Shown here piece by piece: positions 32,426 through 40,876 of a DNA stretch of 45,884 nt. Below the pieces are notes generated by a model. The model saw only the letters and a list, made by a program, of their open reading frames with translations, was not told the origin of the DNA and made no database searches. The DNA is from Spartobacteria bacterium (lineage in GTDB: Bacteria; Verrucomicrobiota; Verrucomicrobiia; Chthoniobacterales; UBA10450), in NCBI GenBank assembly GCA_021325495.1, contig JAJPGZ010000008.1, positions 1-45,884 of the forward strand, in the 5' to 3' direction. The first letter of the stretch is position 1. The number at the start of each line of letters is the position of its first letter. A program made the translations under genes and the position numbers.

Positions 32426-34712
32426 AAGATCGACAAGTACTCGTGCGGCGAGCACGCGCGAGAAACCGGCGGCGTTGCGCGAGCGCTTGCGGCGAAGCGA
32501 GCTTTTGCTCGGTGTGACCGAGCGCGTTTCGTCGATCGAGACACTCGACGATTTGCTCAAGGTGCTAGTCGAGCTGGTCTCGGCCGAGACTGACGCCGAA
32601 CGCGGCACGCTTTTCCTGAACGATCCCGAAACGAACGAGCTTTACTCGCGCGTCGCCCTCGGCCCGCTGAAGCGCGAGATCCGCATTTTGAACGACCACG
32701 GGATTGCCGGCGCCGTTTTTCAATCGGGCAAAGGCGAGATCGTGAACGACGTCGACGCAGATCCTCGCTTCGAACGCAGCGTGGATCAGCAAACGAATTT
32801 TAAAACGCGCTCGATTGTGTGCGCTCCGGTCAAAACCGCGCGCGGGGAAATCATCGGCGTGGTCCAGGCATTGAACAAACGCTCCGGCGGGTTCCACCAT
32901 GTCGATCTTGAGTTGGTCGAAGCGATGGCGAAACAAGCGGCGGCGGCCTTGCAGAATTCGCAAATGCTCGAACGGATGCGACGCACGCGACGCCAGGAAA
33001 TGGAGTTTCTCGAATTGGTCGCGGACATCACCAGCTCGTTAGACCTTTCGCTGCTTCTGCGGCGCGTCATGAGTGAGGCCACGCGCATGTTGAAAGCGGA
33101 CCGTTCCACTTTGTTTCTGCACAACGCGAAAACAAACGAGCTTTGGTCCGAAGTCGGCGAAGGTCTGAATGCGATGGAAATCCGCATGCCAAATCATGTC
33201 GGGATTGCCGGCGCCGTATTTCAATCGGGTAAGACCATCAACATTCCGCACGCCTATGCCGATCTTCGTTTTAATCCCGCGTTCGACAAAAAGACCGGCT
33301 ACTTCACGCGCTCGATCCTGTGTGTGCCGATCGTGAACAAAAGCGGACGCGTCATCGGCGTGACGCAGGCGCTCAACAAAGCCGGCGGACCGTTCACGGC
33401 CGAAGACGAAGCGCGGCTGAAAGCGTTCACTGGCCAGGTGTCGATCGCACTCGAGAACGCGAACCTGTTCGACGACGTGCAGAACATGAAGAATTACAAC
33501 CAGTCCGTGCTCGAAAGCATGTCGAGCGGCGTGATCACGTTCGACGAGGATGGACGCATCCATACCTGCAACACCGCCGGTTATCGCATTCTGCGGACGA
33601 GCGAAGCGGAGTTATTAGGCAAAACCGCGGCCGAATTTTTCATTGCGCCTAACGAGTGGCTCGCGCAACGGATTGTCGATCTTAGCGAGGCAAACAAAAG
33701 TGACGCGCTCCTTGATGCCGAGGTCGTCTTCGACGGCGAGACGCGCAACGTGAACGTCACCATTCAGCCCCTCATCAGCCTCAAACAAAAGCGGCTCGGC
33801 ACCATGTTGATGCTCGAGGACATCAGCAGCGAGAAACGAATGAAATCGACCATGTCGCGTTACATGGATCCTGCGCTCGCTGAGAAAGTGCTCGCGGCCG
33901 GCGGCGAAATCCTCGGCGGCCAAAATGTCGAAGCCACCGTCCTCTTTTGCGACATCCGTTCGTTCACCAATCTCACCGAAGAGCTCGGCGCGCAGGCCAC
34001 GGTCGCGCTGCTCAACGAATATTTTTCGGCGATGGTCAATTGCATCACCGCCGAAGGCGGCATGCTCGATAAATTTATCGGCGACGCCATCATGGCGGAA
34101 TTCGGCATTCCGATTTCGCACGGCGACGATCCCGATCGCGCCATGCGCGCGGCGATCGCGATGATCAACGAGCTGAACGCGCTCAATCTGCGCCGGCGCG
34201 AGCTCGGACAGAAATCGATCGCCATCGGCATCGGTTTGAACACCGATTCGATTGTGTCGGGCAACATCGGCTCGCCCAAACGAATGGACTACACCGTGAT
34301 CGGTGACGGCGTGAATCTGGCGTCGCGGCTGGAGGGCGCGTGCAAAGAATATTCCGCGCAGATTCTTTGCAGCGAAAATACGTACAAGAAACTCCGCGGC
34401 TCATATCGCGCGCGCGAGATTGACCGCGTCATCGTCAAAGGCAAAACGCAACCCATCGCCGTCTATGAGATTCTCGATTTTCACACCGATGAAACGTTTC
34501 CGAATTTACCCGAAGCGTTGAATGCGTTTCGCGGCGGCTTGAAATATTATCGGGGCGGCGAATTCGATCGCGCGGCCGGACAATTTCGCGAAGTGCTCGC
34601 GTTAAATCCTCGGGATAAATTAAGCGAGACCTACATCAGCCGCTGCGAATATATGAAAGCGAATCCACCGAACGGCGAATGGGACGGCGTCTGGCGGATG
34701 AAATCGAAGTAA
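32409..34712 (+). CDS. GAF-GAF-PAS class III adenylate cyclase with TPR tail
   Basis: 767 aa, soluble. GAF 1 (about 30-195), linker helix, GAF 2 (about 205-365), PAS-like (380-480, MSSGVITFDEDGRIHTCNTAGYRIL), then a class III cyclase domain (about 510-690) and a short TPR-like tail. Cyclase metal aspartates are in FCDIRSFTNL and DKFIGDAIMAEFG; MDYTVIGDGVNLASR has the Asp usual for ATP use. The two GAF domains share the phrase HxGIAGAVFQSGK, so one arose from the other. Ligand-gated cAMP production is the likely role. Start ATG at 32409 overlaps the coiled-coil gene. Stop TAA at 34710 is the first bases of TAAGATCGACA. Confidence 0.93.
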   Translation: MGLNGKRSTSTRAASTREKPAALRERLRRSELLLGVTERVSSIETLDDLLKVLVELVSAETDAERGTLFLNDPETNELYSRVALGPLKREIRILNDHGIAGAVFQSGKGEIVNDVDADPRFERSVDQQTNFKTRSIVCAPVKTARGEIIGVVQALNKRSGGFHHVDLELVEAMAKQAAAALQNSQMLERMRRTRRQEMEFLELVADITSSLDLSLLLRRVMSEATRMLKADRSTLFLHNAKTNELWSEVGEGLNAMEIRMPNHVGIAGAVFQSGKTINIPHAYADLRFNPAFDKKTGYFTRSILCVPIVNKSGRVIGVTQALNKAGGPFTAEDEARLKAFTGQVSIALENANLFDDVQNMKNYNQSVLESMSSGVITFDEDGRIHTCNTAGYRILRTSEAELLGKTAAEFFIAPNEWLAQRIVDLSEANKSDALLDAEVVFDGETRNVNVTIQPLISLKQKRLGTMLMLEDISSEKRMKSTMSRYMDPALAEKVLAAGGEILGGQNVEATVLFCDIRSFTNLTEELGAQATVALLNEYFSAMVNCITAEGGMLDKFIGDAIMAEFGIPISHGDDPDRAMRAAIAMINELNALNLRRRELGQKSIAIGIGLNTDSIVSGNIGSPKRMDYTVIGDGVNLASRLEGACKEYSAQILCSENTYKKLRGSYRAREIDRVIVKGKTQPIAVYEILDFHTDETFPNLPEALNAFRGGLKYYRGGEFDRAAGQFREVLALNPRDKLSETYISRCEYMKANPPNGEWDGVWRMKSK

Positions 34713-34721
34713 GATCGACAT

Positions 34722-35477
34722 CTACCCCATGTAAACTCCGCCGTTCACGTTCAAGACGTGGCCGGTAATGTAGCTCGCCATCGGGGATGCGAGAAACAAC
34801 GCCGCGTTCACGATCTCACGCACGTCACCCATTCGGCCTAACGGAACCAGTTTGATGAAGTTCTGCGCGATCTCGGGCGGCAGGTCCTTGCTCATACCGA
34901 TGTCGATGAAGCCGGGCGCAATGGCGTTGACGGTGATGTTCTGCCGTGCCAATTCGCGTGCCGAAACTTTCGTTAGGCCAATAATTCCCGCCTTGCTCGA
35001 CGAATAATTTGCCTGGCCGAAAAATCCCATCTGCCCGCTTACGCTCGATAAATTGATTACCCGCCCGTTTTGCCGCAGAATTTGCGATGCGGCTTTGGTG
35101 ACGTTGAACGTGCCGCCGAGGTTGACCCGCACCACCGCCTCGAATTCTGCGAGTGAAGTTTTCTTGATCGTGCGGTCGTTGATAATCCCGGCGTTGTTGA
35201 TGAGAACGTCGAGCCCACCATGTCGATCTTGTATCTGTTTCATCATCGCCTCGACCTGCGGCGGGTCGGTCACGTTGCATTCGATCACAAGTGGCTCCTT
35301 CAACTCCTTCGCCACCGCCTCCGCCCCCTTTTTGTTTTCGCCGGCAGGGTCGACAATGTAATTCACGACGCATTTCGCGTTGCGTGCGCCAAACGCCTTG
35401 ATCATCTCCGCGCCAATGCCGCGCGAGCTGCCGGTCACGAGCACAACTTTATCGGTGAAATCGAGTGGATCATTCAT
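34722..35477 (-). CDS. SDR family beta-ketoacyl reductase (FabG/PhaB-like)
   Basis: 251-aa short-chain dehydrogenase. NADPH loop VVLVTGSSRGIGAEM, LINNAGI, catalytic Ser in INLSSVSGQMGFFGQ, Tyr/Lys in ANYSSSKAGIIGL, and VNAIAPGFIDIGM. Start ATG 35477, since the longer frame reads through the palindrome at 35494. Convergent with the cyclase, divergent from icmF-type genes. An AAGATCGACA word at 35221 encodes QDRHG in the alpha-C/beta-D loop. Could work in fatty-acid elongation or in 3-hydroxyacyl-CoA metabolism next to the mutase. Confidence 0.92.
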   Translation of the reverse strand: MNDPLDFTDKVVLVTGSSRGIGAEMIKAFGARNAKCVVNYIVDPAGENKKGAEAVAKELKEPLVIECNVTDPPQVEAMMKQIQDRHGGLDVLINNAGIINDRTIKKTSLAEFEAVVRVNLGGTFNVTKAASQILRQNGRVINLSSVSGQMGFFGQANYSSSKAGIIGLTKVSARELARQNITVNAIAPGFIDIGMSKDLPPEIAQNFIKLVPLGRMGDVREIVNAALFLASPMASYITGHVLNVNGGVYMG

Positions 35478-35493
35478 AAGATTTTGCCTTTCC

Positions 35494-35565
35494 TCCGTAG
35501 CGGCCCTCTGCGAGCGTCGCATACTTTGCGTTGGAATTTGCGACGGTCATAGACCGCCGCTACAG
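35494..35565. repeat. REP-like palindrome between divergent genes
   Basis: Left arm starting CCGTAGCGGCCCTCTGCGAG and right arm ending CATAGACCGCCGCTACAG are imperfect inverted copies of 27 bp (about 6 mismatches), in the 96-bp gap between the reductase and the mutase small gene. Same TGTAGCGGC class as 36689 and 23383. Confidence 0.8.
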
Positions 35566-35573
35566 AAAAAACG

Positions 35574-36767
35574 ATGCCTGCACCGATCCGTATTCTTACC
35601 GCTGTGCCGATTTGCGATGGGCACGACAGCGCGATCAATACGATCAATCTCGAATTCATCCGGCACGGCATCGAAGTGGTGTATCTCGGGTTTCATCGCT
35701 ACGTCAGCGACATCGTGCGCGCGGCGATTCAGGAAGACGTCGCAGCCATCGGAATCTCGAGTTACAACGGCGGTCATATCGAATTTTTTGCCGATGTCGT
35801 TAGGCACCTAAAAAAACTCGGAGCGAGCGACATTAAAGTTTTCGGCGGCGGCGGCGGGACCATCACGCATGACGACGCGCGCGAGATGAAGCGGAAGGGT
35901 GTCGATCAGATTTTTTTCGCCGGGACGCCGCTCACGGAAATGGTCGCGTATGTGAAGAAGCATTACGCAAAGCCGCGCAAAGCTCGCGCAAAGTCGAATG
36001 TCGATCTTACGCTCGCGCGCCAGCTCACCGAGATCGAAGACGCCAAAGGCAAAGTGAAAAATTCGAAATCGAAAAATTCGAAGCGTCCCAAGGTCATCGG
36101 TTTCACCGGCCCGGGCGGCGCGGGCAAGACGACGTTGATCGACGAACTCGTTCTGCGTTTTCTCAAGCAAGATCGACAATCGCGTGTGGCAATCCTTTCG
36201 CACGATCCGAGCGTGGTCGGCGAGGGGGCGTTGTTAGGCGACCGCGCGACCATGATTAATTCGCAGGACGATCGCGTGTTCATGCGCAGCATGGCGACGC
36301 GCGGTCAGGCCGGCGGTTTGTCGCCCGCGACCGAAAGTTGTTTACAGCTCCTGGCGCATTCCGATTTCGATTACGTCATCATCGAAACCGTCGGCACCGG
36401 TCAGGAAGCGATGCCGTTCCGAAATCAACTTGTCGATCAAACGGTGCTGGTGATGAATCCCGATTACGGCGCGCGGTTGCAGTTGCAGAAAATTGTCATG
36501 CTCGATGTCGCGGACATTGTGGTCGTGAACAAGACCGATCTCGATCGTGCGAAAGCGGCGTTATCGGAAATCGAGCACCGACTGACGCAGAACAAACGCG
36601 ATCAACAAATCGTCGCGACGGTGGCGAAACGTCATCGCGACGCTGGCGTGGATGAATTGTTTGAGTTGATTACGAACAGCAAATCTTCTGTAGCGGCGGT
36701 CTCTGACCGCCGAAACCGAAAGAATCGGCGGTCAGAGACCGCCGCTACAAGCAGGAAAAAGTCATGA
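35574..36767 (+). CDS. IcmF-type B12-binding plus G-protein chaperone subunit
   Basis: 397 aa. Residues 5-130: cobalamin-binding domain with the IcmF-style DGHDSAINTI motif (His17 as lower cobalt ligand) and ISSYNGGH. Residues 172-370: MeaB/MeaI-like GTPase with P-loop GPGGAGKTT (179-187), DPSVVG, the ETVGTGQEA switch and NKTDL. In fused IcmF these precede the mutase barrel; here the barrel is a second gene starting 4 bp before this stop (ATGA). The last about 25 residues are encoded by a palindromic repeat. Rearranges branched acyl-CoA (isobutyryl/butyryl or a relative) together with the next gene; the G domain guards cofactor loading. Confidence 0.9.
   Translation: MPAPIRILTAVPICDGHDSAINTINLEFIRHGIEVVYLGFHRYVSDIVRAAIQEDVAAIGISSYNGGHIEFFADVVRHLKKLGASDIKVFGGGGGTITHDDAREMKRKGVDQIFFAGTPLTEMVAYVKKHYAKPRKARAKSNVDLTLARQLTEIEDAKGKVKNSKSKNSKRPKVIGFTGPGGAGKTTLIDELVLRFLKQDRQSRVAILSHDPSVVGEGALLGDRATMINSQDDRVFMRSMATRGQAGGLSPATESCLQLLAHSDFDYVIIETVGTGQEAMPFRNQLVDQTVLVMNPDYGARLQLQKIVMLDVADIVVVNKTDLDRAKAALSEIEHRLTQNKRDQQIVATVAKRHRDAGVDELFELITNSKSSVAAVSDRRNRKNRRSETAATSRKKS
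36689..36749. repeat. Perfect REP-like palindrome at IcmF split point
   Basis: Arms of 24 bp are perfectly complementary (starting TGTAGCGGCGGTCTCTGACC, ending CGCCGCTACA) with a 13-bp loop. Located in the last codons of the small subunit gene and 15 bp before the start of the large one. Confidence 0.95.
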
Positions 36768-38590
36768 GCAAACTCGGAGCAGTCGTCGAAGCGGTGGGAA
36801 AGCACGAGCAGTTCGTGCGCGACCAGGTAAAGCGCGCGCGCAGCGATGAAAAATTTGCGCGCGAGCTGACCGAACGCTGGAACAAATTCAAATCGGAGAT
36901 CCCGGTTTCGAAAACGCCGACGGGAATTCCGTTGCCGCGTCTGGCCTTGCCAGAAATCGACGAGGCGGGAGAAATCGCGCGCTATTTGTTCGGCGAAGGA
37001 TTGCCGGGTGAATTTCCATTTCTCAATGCCGCCTATCGCGAGATGTACCTCGAGCCGTTGCAACACAACGAGCAGGGAAGTTTCAAAAGATCGACAAGTG
37101 CAAGATCGACATCTTCCAATGGCGCGAAGAAAAATGGCGCGCGCCCGCCGGAAGAACCGACGCGTTTGTTCTCCGGCCTCATGCTCGCGGAGGACACGAA
37201 CAAACGATTTCATTTCCTGAGCGCGCATCAGCGCTCGAAACGTCTCAGCACCGCGTTCGACGGACCGACACTTTACGGGATCGATTCCGACGCCGATGGC
37301 GTGTTCGGAAAAATCGGCGAAGGCGGCGTAGCGGTGGACACGGTCGAAGACATGGTGCGGCTCTACGATGGCTTCGAAGTCGGCTCGCCCGATTTTTCGG
37401 CGTCGATGACGATCAGCGGTCCGGCGCCAATTATCATGGCGATGTACATCGCGGCGGCGAAACGGCGCTTCGGCAACGGCGTTGTTCCAAATCTTCGCGG
37501 CACAATCCAGGCCGACATTTTCAAGGAAGTGCAGGCGCAGAACGAAACGATTTTTCCGATCGAAGCGTCGCTGCGGTTTCTGCTCGACATGATCGAGTGG
37601 ACGAGCGCGAATATGCCGCGCTGGTATCCGGTATCGATCAGCGGTTATCACATCGGCGAAGCCGGCTCGACGCCGGTGCAACAGGCCGCTTACACGCTCT
37701 CGAACGGTTTTGCGTATGTCGAAATGCTGATGGCGCGCGGCGCGGACGTAAATGTCTTCGGTCCGCGCCTGTCGTTCTTCCTCGATTGCGGACTCGACGC
37801 CGAATACATCGCGCTCGCGCGCGTGTCGCGAAAGATTTGGGCGATCGGAATGCGCGACGTTTTTGGCGCGGGGCCGAAAGCGCAGTTGTTCAAGCTGCAC
37901 ACGCAAACGAGCGGACGCTCGCTCGTTGCCGCCGAATTTAAAAACAACCTAACGAGGACCGCGGCCGAGTTGATGCTGGCCTACATGAACGCGACGAACT
38001 CGTGTCACTCGAACAGCGCGGACGAGCCGTTCACGACGCCGAGCGAAGAGTGGATCCGGCTCGCGTCGCATGCGCAGGCGATTCTGCTCGAGGAATCGGG
38101 AATCTTTAAGCACACCATGAATATGCTGAGCGGTTCGCCCGGCATGAAAGCGGTCGAGCGCGCGGTGGAGAAGGCGATTCTGGATGAGTTCCGTGAGATC
38201 GAATCGTTAGGCGGAGTCATGGGCGCGGTGGAGAATCGTTACCAACGCTCGCAAATTCAAAACGCCGCACATCGATACGAAGAACAAATTTACGACGGGA
38301 CACGACCGATCATCGCGCTGAATCGTTATCGCAATGGCTCGGACGAGATGCCGGAGGTTGAGCTCGCGCGCACTCCGCGCTCAAGACAGCAATTGCAGGT
38401 CGATCGGCTGAAGAAATTCAAAGCGAGGAATGCGGCGAAGGCGCAAAAGGAGCTCGAAAAACTCGCGGCGGTGGTGGAGACGGACGAGAATTGTTTCCCG
38501 GCGCTGCTGGAAGCGGCCGAAGTGTGTTCGTTAGGCCAAATCAGCGGATGTTTGCAGGAAGTGGTGGGTCGCTTCCGGCCGATGGTGTAA
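36764..38590 (+). CDS. IcmF-type acyl-CoA mutase large subunit
   Basis: 608-aa TIM-barrel part of an IcmF-like B12 mutase. A 120-residue N-terminal piece resembles the inter-domain linker of IcmF (IPLPRLALPEIDEAGEIARYLFGEGLPGEFPFLNAAY), then TRLFSGLMLAEDTNKRFHFLS, RLSTAFDGPTLYGIDSDADG, SMTISGPAPIIMAMYIAAAKRR, IPRWYPVSISGYHIGEAGSTPVQQAAYTL-like segments and HTQTSGRSLVAAEFKNNLTRTAAE. Overlaps the small gene by ATGA. Residues 110-118 (RSTSARSTS) come from a tandem pair of AAGATCGACA words in what should be a flexible linker. The substrate-choosing residues were not assigned, so isobutyryl-CoA is a family-level guess. Confidence 0.92.
   Translation: MSKLGAVVEAVGKHEQFVRDQVKRARSDEKFARELTERWNKFKSEIPVSKTPTGIPLPRLALPEIDEAGEIARYLFGEGLPGEFPFLNAAYREMYLEPLQHNEQGSFKRSTSARSTSSNGAKKNGARPPEEPTRLFSGLMLAEDTNKRFHFLSAHQRSKRLSTAFDGPTLYGIDSDADGVFGKIGEGGVAVDTVEDMVRLYDGFEVGSPDFSASMTISGPAPIIMAMYIAAAKRRFGNGVVPNLRGTIQADIFKEVQAQNETIFPIEASLRFLLDMIEWTSANMPRWYPVSISGYHIGEAGSTPVQQAAYTLSNGFAYVEMLMARGADVNVFGPRLSFFLDCGLDAEYIALARVSRKIWAIGMRDVFGAGPKAQLFKLHTQTSGRSLVAAEFKNNLTRTAAELMLAYMNATNSCHSNSADEPFTTPSEEWIRLASHAQAILLEESGIFKHTMNMLSGSPGMKAVERAVEKAILDEFREIESLGGVMGAVENRYQRSQIQNAAHRYEEQIYDGTRPIIALNRYRNGSDEMPEVELARTPRSRQQLQVDRLKKFKARNAAKAQKELEKLAAVVETDENCFPALLEAAEVCSLGQISGCLQEVVGRFRPMV
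37087..37111 (+). repeat. Tandem pair of the AAGATCGACA word, 15-bp period
   Basis: AAGATCGACA at 37087 and 37102 separated by AGTGC, in the linker of the mutase large subunit, read in the RST frame. Confidence 0.9.
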
Positions 38591-38599
38591 GATCGACAA

Positions 38600-38995
38600 C
38601 TACTTCTTCACGCGTTTGAGCTTCATGCTCGAGCTGTAGAACGCGGCGCAGCCCGCATCAGCCTTTTTCGTCACGTTCATCGACACGGCAATATCATCGC
38701 CGCTTTTCGTGATCGTGCCCGTGCCGGAATTGTGGCAGCTGTCGTCGAACTTAAATTCGAGCGCGCCTTTGCTGTTCATCTTTCCATAGCCCTGGCCTTC
38801 CGGCGCGGAGCCTTGCGCGTCGTGGCGAATGGCGCTGAACCAAACCTGCGTGCTATTGCCACTACCTTCGATGCTCATCTGAAACACGGCCGAACCCCCG
38901 CGATAACTTTTGTCCGCGTATTCTCCGGCGAGTTGCGCCGGCGCGGCGTTGATCGAAAATGCGAACACGATTGCGGCGAGGAGTAGTGCTTTCAT
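38600..38995 (-). CDS. Secreted small protein, hypothetical
   Basis: 131 aa. Signal peptide KALLLAAIVFAFSINAAPA, then a beta-rich domain: GEYADKSYRGGSAVFQMSIEGSGNSTQVWFSAIRHDAQGS, KGALEFKFDDSCHNSGTGTITKSGDDIAVSMN, ADAGCAAFYSSSMKLKRV; two cysteines could pair. Reminiscent of small periplasmic lysozyme-inhibitor-like beta proteins, not assigned. ATG at 38995 chosen because the signal peptide begins there. Divergent from the MFS gene with only 22 bp between. Confidence 0.65.
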   Translation of the reverse strand: MKALLLAAIVFAFSINAAPAQLAGEYADKSYRGGSAVFQMSIEGSGNSTQVWFSAIRHDAQGSAPEGQGYGKMNSKGALEFKFDDSCHNSGTGTITKSGDDIAVSMNVTKKADAGCAAFYSSSMKLKRVKK

Positions 38996-39017
38996 GCGGC
39001 CGTTATACCAAAGTGAT

Positions 39018-40298
39018 ATGCTGCGCGCGATGAATTCCGGTGAAAGTGCGCGCAGTCGCATCGCGTGGCGACTCCTGCCGTTTCTCTTCCTCCTTTACGT
39101 CGCGAATTATCTCGACCGCACGAACATCGCCTACGCCACGCTCGGGATGAAAGGCGACCTTGGTCTAACGGATTCGATTTTCGGGAACGCGAGCGGAATT
39201 TTCTTCATCGGGTATTTCGCACTGCAAATTCCGGGCGCGATCCTGGTGGAACGGTGGAGCGCGCGGCGATTACTCGCGCTCACGCTCGTTACCTGGGGAG
39301 TGCTGACGACGCTGACCGGCTTCGTCCGAACGCCGATGGAACTTTACGGCGCGCGCTTTTTGTTAGGCGCGGCCGAGGCCGGATTTTTTCCCGGCGTGAT
39401 CGTTTATCTTTCGCACTGGTTCATCTATCAGGACCGCGCGAAAGCGGTCGCGCGATTCATGTCGGCGATTCCGATCGCGTACATCCTCGGGGGGCCACTT
39501 GCCGGGGCGATTCTGGGTATCAATTGGCTCGGCACGCCGGGATGGCGCTGGTTATTTCTCCTCGAGGGTGTGCCGGCAGTTATTTTGGGTTTCGCGACGC
39601 TGGTCTGGTTGCCGGACCGGCCTAACGAAGCGCAATGGCTGCATCCCGAGGAACGCGATTGGATCACGTCGCGACTGGTGGAGGAACGTCGCGCTAAAGC
39701 CGATACGGAGAAGATGTCGATCTTGCGAGCGCTTCGCCATCCGGCCGTGCTCATGCTCACGCTTGGTTTATTCTTCTGTTACAGCGGCGGCTACATTTTC
39801 TGGTTCTGGATGCCGACCTTGCTCAAGCGCATGACGGGTTGGAGCGATATGCATGTTGGCTGGGTAGGCTCGATTCCGTTCCTTGCCGGATTGATCGGCA
39901 TGTTAGTGATCGGGTGGAATTCCGATCGCACTCGCGAACGCCGCTGGCATTTCGCAGTGCCGCAATTGACCGCCGCACTTGGCCTAACGATGTGGTTTGT
40001 TTTGCCGCATTCAAACGCACTCCTGCTTTTTGTGTTCACGCTGATCGGTTTCGGTTCGGTTTCATATTTGCCGGCGTTCTGGGCGTTGCCGTCTGCATTT
40101 CTGACGAGCTCGGCCGCGGCGGCCGCAGTTGGATTTATCAACTGCACTGCGAGCATCGGCGGATTTGTTGGCCCCAAGATTTTTGGCGACCTGAGTCAAC
40201 GGACCGGCTCGTTTGATACTGGTTTTTTGGTGATGATTGCCTGCTGGACGATCGCGTCATTGTTGGTGGTGCTTTGTCCGCGTGAGCGTGTGCAATAA
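39018..40298 (+). CDS. MFS transporter, anion:cation symporter (ACS) family
   Basis: 426-aa permease with 12 predicted helices. N-terminal LLYVANYLDRTNIAYATLGMKGDLGL is typical of the ACS/phthalate/hexuronate group; ARFLLGAAEAGFFPGVIVYLSHWF is its helix-4 signature; IGWNSDRTRERRWHF is the loop 8-9 repeat. It imports an organic acid such as a carboxylate or sugar acid; substrate unknown. ATG 39018 or 39030. An AAGATCGACA word at 39715 (KMSILRALR) sits in the central cytoplasmic loop. Confidence 0.9.
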   Translation: MLRAMNSGESARSRIAWRLLPFLFLLYVANYLDRTNIAYATLGMKGDLGLTDSIFGNASGIFFIGYFALQIPGAILVERWSARRLLALTLVTWGVLTTLTGFVRTPMELYGARFLLGAAEAGFFPGVIVYLSHWFIYQDRAKAVARFMSAIPIAYILGGPLAGAILGINWLGTPGWRWLFLLEGVPAVILGFATLVWLPDRPNEAQWLHPEERDWITSRLVEERRAKADTEKMSILRALRHPAVLMLTLGLFFCYSGGYIFWFWMPTLLKRMTGWSDMHVGWVGSIPFLAGLIGMLVIGWNSDRTRERRWHFAVPQLTAALGLTMWFVLPHSNALLLFVFTLIGFGSVSYLPAFWALPSAFLTSSAAAAAVGFINCTASIGGFVGPKIFGDLSQRTGSFDTGFLVMIACWTIASLLVVLCPRERVQ

Positions 40299-40336
40299 GG
40301 ATTGACGCCTAACGGCCGTTCTGCCGGAATCTCCGC

Positions 40337-40804
40337 ATGATCAAAATACGAATTGCAGCAGTCGCCGTGGCCCTGTCGTTCATGGGGGCAGCAGCTTGTT
40401 TTGCGGCCAATCCGCACATCGGCACGTGGAAGCTCAATGAATCGAAATCAAAGCTTCCGGCTGGAATGGGCAAGAACACGACCGTGGTTTACGAGGAACA
40501 AAAGGACAAAATCAAGGTGACGGTGGACGGCGTGGACAAGGACGGGAAACCGACCCACAGCGTTTGGGTCGGGAAGTTCGACGGAAAAGCAATCCCAGTG
40601 AAAGGAAATCTGCCTTACAACTCCGTCGCCTACAAAGTGGTGAACGACCACACCAACGACATCACGACGTGGAAAGATGGCAAAGTGGTTTGGAGCGGTC
40701 GGATCACGGTGTCAAAGGATGGCAAATCGCGCACGGTCACGATTAATGGGACGGACGCAGACGGGAAGAAGTACAGCGGCAAGGCTGTTTACGACAAAGC
40801 GTAG
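40337..40804 (+). CDS. Secreted lipocalin-like protein
   Basis: 155 aa. Signal peptide IKIRIAAVAVALSFMGAAACFAA (cleavage after CFAA or FAA). The mature part starts NPHIGTWKLNESKSKLPAG, a common opening of soil-bacterial secreted beta proteins, then alternating Lys-rich strands (KIKVTVDGVDKDGKPTHSV, GKVVWSGRITVSKDGKSRTVTINGTDADGKKYSGKAVYDKA). Likely a small beta barrel in the periplasm. Function unknown. Confidence 0.72.
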   Translation: MIKIRIAAVAVALSFMGAAACFAANPHIGTWKLNESKSKLPAGMGKNTTVVYEEQKDKIKVTVDGVDKDGKPTHSVWVGKFDGKAIPVKGNLPYNSVAYKVVNDHTNDITTWKDGKVVWSGRITVSKDGKSRTVTINGTDADGKKYSGKAVYDKA

Positions 40805-40876
40805 TTCGCGGCGCGGAAACCTCTCAGCTCTCGACGCCTAACGTTCAATTCGGAAGGCGGCAATCTACGGCGGCGC

